Shown piece by piece: positions 25,101-35,149 of a DNA stretch of 37,500 nucleotides. The notes below the pieces were generated by a model, which was not told the origin of the DNA, searched no databases, and saw only the letters and a list, made by a program, of their open reading frames with translations. Source of the stretch: Bigelowiella natans CCMP2755 (lineage: Eukaryota > Cercozoa > Chlorarachniophyceae); assembly GCA_000320545.1 (NCBI GenBank), contig ADNK01000278.1, forward strand, positions 1 to 37,500. The letters are read 5' to 3'. A program made the translations under genes and the position numbers. Every line of letters starts with the position of its first letter. Position 1 is the first letter of the stretch.

Positions 25101-25664
25101 CCTTTGTTGGTGTTTCGTGATAAATCCCCGAACATAGTGAAAGTCTTGCCACTTCCTGAATAGCATAGGTATGTAATCTCTCGCAACTAGTCTTCTACTG
25201 TCCCCACCTGTCTGTCCATAAGCAAATATTGTTCCGTTATATCCGCGCACAACATCTTTCACGGTATCCTTGGCGACCTAGCAAATTTAGAGAAATTGAG
25301 AGAATTCTTTTGGATCTAAGATAATTTTGAATTACAGCATCGAACATCTGCTCCTGTGTGCTACCTACAATCGTATAAGTAATGTAATTGATATTTAGGA
25401 TTAAATCATTTGTTGATGATATTCTGGAGCACCAGGAGCAAAAATGCGGTCAAGATTAAATCGCCGATCTTCTAGATTTCTGATATAGGATAGAGAGAAA
25501 GAGCTGAGGTATAGTCGTTTTAGAAGTAGCAATGGCACATTTGTCATACCCCCCGTCAGACACTAAAACAGACTTCCCATCTGGACAAAACTTTATGCCA
25601 ATTCCCTGCGACATGAAATTTTGTCTTAATTATGACAAATTATGTTTCTTTGATTTATATTTGT

Positions 25665-25710
<46 letters not shown>

Positions 25711-25980
25711 ACATACACACATACACACACAGGCTCTAGGCTTGTATGTGCATGTGTGGTTACACGTGTGTCCATGCATGCATGTGTGTGCCGAAAACGT
25801 TGATATCGTGAACCATACCGAGCCCTTTTTTTCATTATTCGAGTCTGCTCTATGGCCAATTTGATTAGCAGAGGGGCGAAATCTGAGAAATGTGGAGAAA
25901 ACCATGTGAAAATTTAACAAATAGACACAAACGGACATTGTGCACCTGGCCAAAACTTTTACGTTTGTTCCACCACTCAT
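16186..25980 (-). CDS. Giant kinesin - ankyrin - Sel1-repeat fusion protein
   Basis: About 75 short exons join in phase from [12 protein letters not shown] (ATG 25978-25980) to KKINAM and TAG at 16186-16188. I estimate 1,500-1,700 residues. Order: N-terminal kinesin motor with [16 protein letters not shown] (P-loop split by an intron), [11 protein letters not shown] (switch I), NLADLAGSE (switch II), [16 protein letters not shown] and [11 protein letters not shown]. Then a short coiled coil ([15 protein letters not shown]), a long serine/acid-rich linker, and about four ankyrin repeats (about 21.2-22.06 kb; for example [24 protein letters not shown]). A charged helix and about 16 Sel1-like repeats follow (about 17.1-20.95 kb; for example [38 protein letters not shown]), then an about 200-residue tail. 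No break, spare start or spacer separates the parts. Two introns use GC donors. The exon near 22.95 kb is the least certain. Likely a microtubule motor whose repeats bind cargo or adaptors (inference). Confidence 0.85.
18049..18100. repeat. 26-bp tandem duplication in a kinesin-gene intron
   Basis: Two adjacent near-identical copies of TCCAACAAAGATGATCTTTA plus six bases, at about 18049-18074 and 18075-18100. It lies in the intron that precedes a Sel1-repeat exon. Confidence 0.75.
25667..25731. repeat. CA microsatellite in the second kinesin-gene intron
   Basis: A pure (CA)n run of over 40 bp passes into CACATA variants. It lies in the intron between the second and third motor exons. Open frames that cross it on either strand are artefacts. 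Confidence 0.85.
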
Positions 25981-26477
25981 TGTTTTTCTTGTATCCAGAA
26001 ATGCAACAAATCCTCTCAAGTCAATTCTGATTTTGTTAGAATGATGGTATTCGAAGAACCATATATATGATGTCACTTCAACGTGGTGCGCTGGACCTGA
26101 CACAACTTGTTGTGGGGTTTAAGAACTAAAAGATGCATCGGTACGAAATGAACGTTTGCGTTGCAAACCAATGTGACAAACATGGCAATGGATCATCTGT
26201 CGTAGGTTTAGAATGCACAGTCAGATGTAAAAAAAAAAATCTGAAATGTGCAAGCGTCAGGCCTGACTGTGCAAATTCTCACATCTAAAGGATCTCTGAG
26301 GCACAGCAGCGTCGGAGACCGTTTTGCGCTGAAGGTGTGATGTGGGTATCAAGTACCGAGATGTGAACGCTGTCGCGCATCTGAATTCCCTGTGTTTCGT
26401 ACTGCGATTTCACTTGAAATCGCCTGGATCAATGGGAAAATAGGTTCCGAATAGTGAGCCAATAAGCTTGATCCAAC
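25981..26477. promoter_or_regulatory. Divergent spacer (about 500 bp)
   Basis: Separates the kinesin-fusion start (-) from the proposed start of the next gene (+). It contains a short A run at about 26230 and is otherwise ordinary. No promoter motif is recognised and no CTAG enrichment is visible. Confidence 0.35.
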
Positions 26478-28135
26478 ATGTCGTACAACCAAAGTTGCCC
26501 CAGGTATGAGTATTCTGGAAAGCTCATCACCTTCCAGCCTTCCATCTGAAAGAATACTAATTCTATATTCATTGTATTATTTTAGGTGGAATCGCCAGAA
26601 ATTTTATGGTTGGCTGCATAGAACCAGTAACAAGTAGTGACGGGTACTTACTGCTGTCAAAGTTTGGAAGATCAGCGGGTAGAATTAGGCGAAATTAGCG
26701 GGAAAAAAGACACAATAAACAGTTCGCTTAATAATATTTCGGCAGATTTTTCAAAAAATGAAGGCTGACAGACTGGTGAGGAGGGGGGACGTGTAAGAAG
26801 AGTGAGTGATGTGGGACAGGATATATGCTAGAGAACATGATATGGAAGAACACCTAGTTGAAGCCAATAAAATTTCATGGGGGTTGGGGTTAGATAGAAT
26901 GTTAGAATCAGGCTTGGGGGAGAGATGTAGGTGTTAAGAGGAGGAGAATTTAACCCTAGGTGGGAAATGTATGTAATAAGGATACCATTTGTGGGTTCCC
27001 AGGTGTTATTTGGGGTCCTACTGGTCTCCACACTGGCTCAGGTTCTTGTATTTGAAGTCATTCAAAACGCAATCCTTTAAAGTAGTTCTTATTTTTTCCA
27101 AAGGATGTGTCGGTGGCCGGTAGGCTGGCGAACAAGTTAAAGGAAGTGACAGAAGGCGCAGCTTCAAGACATTCCAACACCATCTCAATCGAGAAAACAT
27201 CTATGAATATCCCTACTACTTTTACTACTACCCACGTGAAGTATAAAGCAAATTCACCCGAAAATTTAGTGAAGTTTATGGAACAGATCAAGGTTGTCAA
27301 CTCTTTTAAAATTAAAACACCTGATGATGATGCAGCAGCAGCAGCAGTAGCCTGAAGTTGATGTAAGTAGTACTTATATCATACACTTGCTCAGAAAATA
27401 GACAGTAAGAAGACTCAGAAAGTAGACAGTAAGAAGACTGATCAAGAGCAGGTGCAACTTCAAGCTGAGCCGGTACTAGCTATTAACATATATTCAAATA
27501 ATCTTTGTGCTTTCTTCTGACAACGCTAGCTGCTTTGCTTTAGATTACGGAAACGATCGCCGATCACCAATTTGCCGCTCCAGACTTTCATGATCCCTAC
27601 GCTCTTGCAAATGTAAGGGGATTTCACAAATTAGTCGGTAGTGAGAATTTGCCGTCGTCATCATCATCATCATCCTATGTTGTTCGTTCAGTTGATAGGG
27701 ATCCTTATGCTAACCGTGGTGGTGGTAGCAGTTGCTGCATGGTACATATCAAGGAAGTAAGTAGCCTTTCCGCTAATGAATCAACGCAACTTTCTCTGTC
27801 TCTTTCCAGGAGAGTTCCAATGAGAGCATTCGTATTCATCTGCTTACAGGTTGCAGGAATTTACGGAGGAGACAATTCGAATTAACTGCAAAAAAGATAA
27901 CATCTTCAAAACAAGTTCTTCAGATATTGTTCCAGAAAAGTAATATAGGAAGAGAGAGAGATGCGCACAAAATCATGATCTCACTAGTAAATCCAAATGA
28001 CTAGAATACTGACTTTCAGGACAAAAAATCATAGCCGAGCAAAGTCAAGACGCGCGCACAAAGGCTCTCTTCCAGTCGTGCCAGAAGCTGGTGAATCAGT
28101 TTGATAGCTACTGGCATGATGCAGCAAGTAGATAA
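26478..28135 (+). CDS. Unknown protein with a possible CRIB-like motif
   Basis: Proposed start MSYNQSCPR at 26478 (exon 26478-26503), then 26586-26633. The join to the next exon does not close in phase, so one exon between 26.63 and 27.10 kb is missing. From 27104 the model is consistent: 27104-27292, 27351-27362, 27395-27472, 27544-27756, 27810-27939, 28020-28135. The stretch MNIPTTFTTTHVKYKANSPE resembles a degenerate CRIB motif (I-x-P, F, HV) but lacks the first His and the Gly. Later parts include a duplicated DSKKT unit, a serine run, RGGGSSCCM and a C-terminal helical region (ARTKALFQSCQKLVNQFDSY). If the CRIB call is right, it would bind a Rho/Cdc42-type GTPase. The family is otherwise unrecognised. 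Confidence 0.62.
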
Positions 28136-29115
28136 TAATTTAATATTTCTAATGAACATCCGGTCTCAAATCATCCGGTGCTGCTGTTGTTATTTCGAAT
28201 TTATTGTCCGGAAGAATATGAGATCCAGATGCGCGACTTAAATTTCTTATGAAACGAATGAAAATCTGGTAGAAGATGCGTTTGGCTGCGGTTTTTACGT
28301 AATCTCAGCCAAATAGCATGTTTATGCTATGCAACGTCATCGCGATGGTAACACGAATGCGTAGGTCGGTGAATACTCCTGCAAGTATCCGTTTGTACTA
28401 TTATAAACGATACTGCATCTGTGTGCCATTTGTGCGAGAGATTGTCGCTGAGATATTCGCTATTCATTCTGAGTCTTCCGGCGCAGATAATGCTCTCTAT
28501 GAAACGCGCGTAGCATACTAGCATGGCCCTATCAGCTATATGAATGGATGAAACGATGTTGCTAGATGTATACACGACACTCTTGCTAGTGTCCATGTCT
28601 AGACATTGCATATCAAGTCGTCCGTGCCTACTAGCTTAAGTTGGCTAATAGCTAGTAGCACAAGTTAGCAAGTAGCATGCCACACCATGCTAGCTAGCTA
28701 GCATGCTATCACTTCATAATACTGCTAGCAGACTGATTATTTGCATGTAGGTACATATAGCTAGACATAGGCTGATGATTTTTGCGCGCTCCATGTCACA
28801 TGTAGCATTATTTAGACATTTAGGATGCAGCTCGAGCTCATGCGTTGCAAGGCATGATCATGCTAGCATGCACGAACAAAGCAATTGCATCGGGTTGCAG
28901 CAAGTGTAATATCTAAATACGTGACTGTTAATGGATAAGACGTTATCGAATGCACAGTACTCTCTAGTATGAAGCACAGCTAAAGTGCAATATCTACACA
29001 CCCACACGTGACTAATAATGGTTAAGACGTTATCGAATGTACAGTAAAAAGCACAGCTTACTGGGGCATACAAAACATTTCAACAGGGCTAATTTTTACC
29101 GTCCCTTTCTTCTAT
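28136..29115. other. Convergent spacer with CTAG island
   Basis: Lies between the stops of the CRIB-like gene (+) and the hydroxylase gene (-). About 28,490-28,870 is CTAG/GCTAGC/CATG-rich, including GCTAGCTAGCTAGCATGC near 28690. An imperfect tandem repeat follows. Nothing coding was supported. Confidence 0.6.
28902..29060. repeat. Imperfect about 80-bp tandem duplication
   Basis: Copy 1 (28902-28982) and copy 2 (28983-29060) share long matches, such as AAGACGTTATCGAATG, CACGTGACT versus TACGTGACT, and AAGCACAGCT. Lengths differ by a few bases. It lies in the convergent spacer just before the hydroxylase stop. Confidence 0.8.
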
Positions 29116-30626
29116 CTATTTGGCCGTGTTGCATTCTTTCGCGTTACTTTCTACGAGCTTATACATTGCATCGGTACGAAGAAGATACTTCACCCCAGAC
29201 TCCAACCTGTAGGAAGTTATTGTTCTTATTGTGAATCCGCATCGTACGCATCATAATTACGTACGACTCACATCCACGTACCTCTCTCCATCGTGAAGGT
29301 AGCACTTGGTCGAGTGATTAAACACTAAAGCGTCTCCAGACTGCATAAATCAGTACGATTGTCAGTATTGGTCGAGATCGGTCAGCATGCTGTTCTCGAA
29401 TAGAAACACCAAAGAATCGGGTTCTTACTACCTTTGGCCTCAGCGCATTTGTGACTTTTTCCGAGTCCTTTTGGTTCAGGAAGAAGCGCGTTGCCCCCCC
29501 CTCGAAGTCTGGTTGGCCATTGAGGTATATGTTGACAGTGAATATGCTAGCTTCCGAGTCGGACCGCACGAAGTTGCTGATCGAGGGGGGGGGGGAGGGT
29601 GTAAGAAGGTCTTTAAAACTAATTATCGGTCTGAGAACTCTACTGTGGTTTCTCTTGCTGCAATGACTGGGGACTACGGATGTGCTTCTTTACGAGAAAG
29701 GGCAGATTAAGTGCCATTCTCAGTCTCATTCTTCTCCAGATAAATCTATGTACTTTTGGCTACAGTTCGCTAGATGTCTGCATGTGATTTATACTGTACT
29801 GGCTATGTTGTGCATCATTGACTACTACTGCTGCTGCTAATACTATTACTACTACTACTACTACTACTACTACTATTCTCACCCGTCTGTGTGCTTTCTA
29901 AAAAGCTGGCCCTTCTTATACCTGTGAGTATGAACGTACGACTATATTACTAAGAGGTCTTGGGAAGAAGGATGATGATAAGAGGAGAACGGATTAACCT
30001 CCCCTCCTGCATCCAGCACCCCTCTCCTTCTCTTTGTCTCGCTGCGAATTGTGCATGGCGTTGATGGGGAAATCACCGGCAGTAGCGGAAGCATTCATTC
30101 AAGCCACATCGTCTCCATGTGTGATCCTTCTCGTCCTAATTCGCATTCTCATCGTCATCATCATCATCATCATCATCATTATCATATCATCATCATCACA
30201 TCATAGAGTAAATAGCATACTCAGCCTGGTCTGATTACCTTTATTTCTAGCGGCAAAAACGGAGCTAAGCGTTCGTAGAGAGCATTCGCTAATTTGGTGT
30301 CCTTCAGGACCTGGCAATCATGTTGACGACATATTACGTGCGCGTGGATAAGAAAGGGGGAAATGTGACTTATTCAAATCAAATCATCGTTTGCTGTGAT
30401 AGTTCTCATAATCGTTGCAGTTGCTTTAGCAGATGGTTTGCTCAGATACAACCACGCGATCGTTGGAGCGGTAGCTCTTCCTCCACCCTAAATCCTCATA
30501 TCTGTAGTGCACGTATGCATGCATGTATGTATGATTATCAATGCGTTTGATGCAGTGGTAATCATGGAACTGATACTGGCACAAGTGGTGACGTTTTTGT
30601 GAGGTGGGTACGATTCCATTTATGTG

Positions 30627-30671
<45 letters not shown>

Positions 30672-30987
30672 CTCTGTGTGTGTGCCTGCTGTGCACGTCT
30701 TTCATACCCTGCATCTTCTGAGGCCGCTATTAGCTTCTTACACTCATCAGGGCTAAGAAATGCCGAGGCGACAAAGAGGTGTTCCTTGTCCTGTCAGCGA
30801 AGAATGGATGAACATCAATTACAGTCATATAGCAGCTTTTGATATTGAAACAACTATCGTTTGAATGACCGTGCCATCGTCCAGAAGTGGATGAACTACT
30901 ATGCTATGTTGCTTTGCCTTTCCTTCTTCATTTTCAGCAGAACCCACTCTTGAGTCGAGCATCTTGGAGAAATCAGTTTCCTCCTAA

Positions 30988-31024
<37 letters not shown>

Positions 31025-31804
31025 CGTAGATGCACATGTGTCACAACTAGGGGGCGTATCAGATTCCAAATTTCCTCACTTCGCTCGCACATAGCTCTTA
31101 CTATTCCCAACAACATCAATGCCAATGTGTGGATCTAAAGTAACCTCTCCATTTGAGAAGAGGCGCTGATCACACCACCTTTACCTTGTGCATGTGGCTA
31201 TTTTCTGTCCCTCCGACGGATGATAAGGCTGAATATGAGGAGTAGGCCTCGTAGGATGTTATTTTCTTCTTGGAAGAGGCACCGGGTTTTTTTCCTTGCG
31301 ACCTATAGTGTGCGCTGTGTGGATGATATTGAAGGCCCATGTTTGGTTTGTGTTTCTGCGCTGGAAAAAGAAAGCTCTAAAATCTAGTAATCAAGATTTG
31401 GTGGCAACATCACTTGACTGTCAACGTGGCGAGGTTGGAGCACACTGCAGACACTGCCGTAGCAGAGGGAAACACACTCAAATCGTGCCTCGGGGGATGC
31501 CCCAACCAGAGAGAGAATTTTTCGGAGTGCTGACAAGTATAATCGGGTGACAGTGCGCAGTTAGCGTTGCAAGTTAAATCGTCATATCGATGGTACCCTT
31601 ATCAACTTCTGCACTGCAGAGTGAAGTTGAGAGAGTGTTGCGTCTTTTGAAAGCTTTACGAGTTCCTCTCGGCTTCCACTGAATGGCACTTCCCAGCGCA
31701 CTGACACAACCTGCAAACATTGTGGCGATTCTCCACTCATCAGGCCTACCCCAGGCAGACACGGAAAAATAGAGCATGTTCACCAGTTTGTCTTCGCCTT
31801 CCAT
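29116..31804 (-). CDS. 2OG-Fe(II) prolyl 4-hydroxylase, apparently with N-terminal ubiquitin-like domain
   Basis: The C-terminal part is a clear prolyl 4-hydroxylase fold. Motifs in order: FVASAFLSPDECKKLIAAS, YRSNDRVVVLKDTKLANALY, RRCGLNECFRYCRYKKGQLF, iron-binding KHTDG, then FTVNIYLNGQPDFEGGATRF. Next are GDALVFNHSTKCYLHDGE (distal His) and SGVKYLLRTDAMY (2OG-binding Lys). Stop TAG is at 29116-29118. It would hydroxylate prolines using Fe(II), O2 and 2-oxoglutarate. No signal peptide is seen, suggesting a cytosolic or nuclear enzyme. Upstream exons 31784-31804 and 31597-31710 join in phase 0 and read MEGEDKLVVSVRWEVPFSG then LVKLSKDATLSQLHSAVQ, a ubiquitin-like pattern. Exon 31414-31529 follows, but exons between about 31.40 and 31.23 kb do not close in phase. 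The next exon (GKKPGASSKKKITSYEAYSS) runs in phase into the hydroxylase. The fusion is therefore probable, not proven; a start at the internal Met near 30.97 kb is the alternative. Confidence 0.83.
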
Positions 31805-32058
31805 GACTTGGTTCCCCTATCTTCCTTCTACTTCTTCTTCTTCTTCTTCTTCTTCTTCAGGTGCTGCAGGAGGGGGAGTGGAATGTGAGCGCAACCGACA
31901 ACACACTTTCTTTCCCGGAAATTTCCGAACCAACTTTTTGAATTTCGTGCAGAGGAATCGGGATTCATTGCATGTCGTCCATTGAAATCGCACGTCGTTT
32001 TGAATAATTTAATGATAGTACCGGATATTATCTGATTTTCTTTCTTTCGGGCAAAATA
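31805..32058. promoter_or_regulatory. Divergent spacer (254 bp) with TTC repeat
   Basis: Lies between the hydroxylase-gene start (-) and the start of the 150-residue protein gene (+). It contains (TTC)n at about 31829-31858. A shared promoter is inferred from layout only. Confidence 0.35.
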
Positions 32059-33140
32059 ATGGACTCCTCCGGTGGGTTGGAGGTGTGAGTACCTCGCCTC
32101 CTCCTCTTTCGATCGGGTGACGGACACGTGTCTCCACAAGGTATTTATTTCACCAATGTTCGGATTCAGTAGCTCTGGATTTGTACCAAAAAAAACCACA
32201 ATCGCTAAGACTTGACTTTCTTTCCAGGGAGAAGAATGATGATCCAAGATCATCCCAAGAAGTGCTGAAGTCAACAACACCTGAGGGGAAGGAAGGAAGG
32301 AAGGAAGGAAGGAACGAGCGACAAATGCGGCGCCAATGTTTATACCCCAGCTCGGAGTATCGTCTTGTCGTAGTTTTAAGGTTGTTATACGAAGAATTTA
32401 AGGTGTAAAGCTCATCCCACTCACCCAATACTGCCTGTGTTATCAGTGCGGTCTTGGTACTTCTTCTCCTTTCAGCATTGATGCAGATAGGCTCGAGAGG
32501 AGGACTATTCAGGTATCCAAGAAGAAAGTTGTCATTTTTATCACATTCACTATCAACGTCGTTAGCACAGGAGGGCTTTTGCCAATGCTACACCTTCTCA
32601 TATCCATCATCATCCTTCAAGTCATAACAGATGCTGCTGCTGCTGCTGCTGCTGCTGCTACTACTGCTACTACTACTACTCCCTCTCGCTTGTGTGTAGA
32701 GACGAGGCTTGGTACCTCGGGAAGCCATCGAGAAAATCAAGGTATAGAGATGCTGCTTTTCTCAAGGTATGGTAGGTACTGCACGTAGCTTACTATGGAA
32801 ACCTGGAGGATGACTGATTATGTGAAATTTCATCAGAGAGAGGACCTTCTGGAGCAGCGAAAGCCTACGCTGCTGTACGATATGGTATGAGACCAAAACA
32901 CTTTTTTGCTCCTTTTTGCTTTTGCTTATATCGCTGCTCAGCATTCGAACAAAATCATTAATACTGCTTTATTCTTTGTCTATTCTTTGTGTGTCTGTGC
33001 TATGTTTCTGCATCGTCGTCTTCCTCGTCCTCTCTCCGTCCCAGGTTCGAATGGCACCATGGTTTTCTTGTCAGTTGACACGGCAGGAGCCCTCAGACCC
33101 CGTAAAAGATTATGGCGACGACGAAACAAACAAAAAATAA
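32059..33140 (+). CDS. Unknown 150-residue protein
   Basis: Six exons close exactly in phase: 32059-32084, 32228-32402, 32447-32512, 32700-32741, 32837-32884, 33045-33140. The first donor is GTGAGT. The protein starts MDSSGGLEVEKNDDPRSSQE, has a KEGRKEGRNE stretch coded by a GGAA tandem repeat, then SEYRLVVVLRLLYEEFKCG, REAIEKIKREDLLEQRKP and LLYDMVRMAPWFSCQLT. It ends DYGDDETNKK. It has no signal peptide or membrane span and is mixed basic/acidic, probably alpha-helical. I do not recognise the family. The intron 32513-32699 carries (TGC)n and (TAC)n. Its last 29 bases overlap the proposed start of the next gene. Confidence 0.75.
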
Positions 33141-34555
33141 ACAATGGCCTTACACATGCGTGCATCGAATCACACACCAAACAGTTGCATGAAACGACCG
33201 TCGATTCGAAACCGCTACATGCCCAGTATAGCTGATGCATCCCTTCGCCGTTGCCTTGTTATGTGCGTCGTCCGTGACAGGAGGGCAAACTCCGTCGTAT
33301 TATTACCAGTCAGATAAAACACACGTAGTAGGGCAATGGAGCGATCTTGATATTGCAATAATCTACTATTATTTACAGGTAGCGACTCCCTGGGGAACAA
33401 TTTATGAGTTTTCGGCTATAGCACGGTATATCAAGAAGCACAAGACATGTCCTGTTACCAAGAAACCGCTTCGATTCAAGGTGCAGGCCAAATGCACGAT
33501 GTTATCATAAATGAATATCAGCACACTCTGCTCTTATTTCTCTTCTTCTTCCTCTTCTAAGGATCTCACACGCTTGAATGTAACACGAAGCCAGCGTTCA
33601 TCACAAGAAAAGTTCTGCCCAATATCGAAGAAGAGACTTGACCATCTCGCCAGGATTGTTTACATCCGCACTTCGGGTAATTTAGAAACTGCAGTGTGCG
33701 TGACCCTATTAAAGCACAACAGACAGACACCGATGGCCTTCATGCTGTGACACCACCAAACAGAACATCATCCCTCATTTATCACCATCATCATCACCAT
33801 CATCATCATTGTAATATCATCATCGTAATCATCATTATCGGTATCGTGTTCTTCAGGAAGAGTGTATGCGGCAGAGGCAATTGACCTTTTACAGCAGCGG
33901 AACCAGAAATTTGGAGGAGACTCCGAAGAGGTTCATATTGTAAACAAAGGCAAGTCGAGGGGAGGGGGGAGGACGAAGAGAGATGCTCCTCATAGTATTA
34001 ACAGACGCAGGCAGCCTCACCTCTATAAACGGGTGGCAAAGCAGAGTGCCCCCCACCACCATCTTAGCAAAGATAACGATGATGATGATGAGGATGAGGA
34101 AGATGAAAGCATCAATATACCATTTATTGATGCAAGGGACGATGACGGTATGGGGGGGGGTATTGGAGGCAGTGATGAGGATGAAGATGAGGATGACGAT
34201 GAAGAAGACAGCGACGTGCTCGACGATGGAGAGGAAATGGAATAGTACGTAACAACAAACACCACAAATGACAAAATATTAACCTCTAGGAAACATATAG
34301 TTAGAGGTTGTAGTTTCTGGTAGTAGTAGCAGCAGCAGACACACATAGCAGGTCCTCCTCACTTGAACGAAGGGTGGAGTCTCTCTCCCTCCTCCTGCTT
34401 ATCTTCTTCTTCTTGTTTTATTTCCTTTCTTGGTCTGCAATTCCTACTATTACTACTACTACTACTACTACTACTACTACAATCGCAGCGATCCAATCTC
34501 AGGAGAACCTTTTTCACTTGACGACGTCATTGTTATTCAAGTGCTCTCTCTCTCC

Positions 34556-34603
<48 letters not shown>

Positions 34604-34925
34604 TTCTCTCCTTCCCTCCCTCTCCCCCCTCACCCCTCTATCCATGCACCCCTTCTCTTTCCTTTATCCTTACACGCGACAATAAATATCAAATCACGAG
34701 TCGCAAACAACAGGATGGAAATGCCGGTTTTTTTTTTTCAGAGAGGGAGAGAGAGAGGGAGAATCAAGACTTTGATGCTGCTAATCATGATGATGATGAT
34801 GATGATGATGATGACGATGTTGTTTTTATTATGTTTTCATAATATTTAGGACCCTATTGTTCTAGCTCAAAAGGCAAAGCTCGCATATGATGAGGCCGAA
34901 GAGTACCTAATATAATACGAGAATT

Positions 34926-34960
<35 letters not shown>

Positions 34961-35149
34961 GCGTGCGTGTGTGTGTGTGTGTGTGTTTATACGAATTCAA
35001 ACATGCATGAATATCTCCATGAATTGCTAAATGTCGTCAGGGAAACGCGAAAAGGAGCTTTGGAGTTCCCCATGATCCAAACGACTCCGGTTGTTGACAC
35101 ACAGCCGTCAGACATCAGGGACCGCATCGCTCAGCAGCAGGAAGGATGA
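33112..35149 (+). CDS. PPIL2-like U-box protein lacking a cyclophilin domain
   Basis: Eight exons close in phase to 302 residues: 33112-33159, 33232-33273, 33379-33480, 33562-33676, 33857-34244, 34489-34540, 34850-34902, 35041-35149. The first two are less certain. The U-box-like part reads VATPWGTIYEFSAIARYIKK then CPVTKKPLRFKDLTRLN, matching the PPIL2/Cyp-60 pattern. The next PPIL2 hallmarks also appear: IVYIRTSGRVYAAEAIDLL and YDPISGEPFSLDDVIVIQDP. Between these last two, PPIL2 has about ten residues but here there are about 115, basic then strongly acidic, partly coded by GATGAT repeats. The protein stops after DIRDRIAQQQEG with no cyclophilin isomerase domain. PPIL2 relatives are nuclear, spliceosome-associated E3 ligases; that role is plausible but inferred. 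Introns are full of microsatellites. Confidence 0.78.

Larger units (their letters stand above)
29840..34990. repeat. Cluster of microsatellites in introns and spacers
   Basis: Main tracts: TAC about 29843-29875; TCA/ATC about 30146-30200; CT about 30632-30663; GA about 30989-31022; TTC 31829-31858; GGAA 32287-32312 (coding); TGC/TAC about 32631-32680; ATC about 33784-33810; GAT about 34078-34215 (coding); TAC about 34448-34480; C run plus CT about 34553-34600; GAT about 34787-34813; TA 34929-34957; GT 34962-34986. All but the two marked lie outside exons. Confidence 0.8.

Noticed and set aside
25630-26103. 157-codon minus-strand frame through the CA tract
   Set aside because: It reads through the first kinesin introns and the microsatellite; only its ends are true exons.
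34023-34346. Serine-rich minus-strand frame opposite the acidic insert
   Set aside because: It is the antisense of GAT/GAG repeats in the U-box gene.
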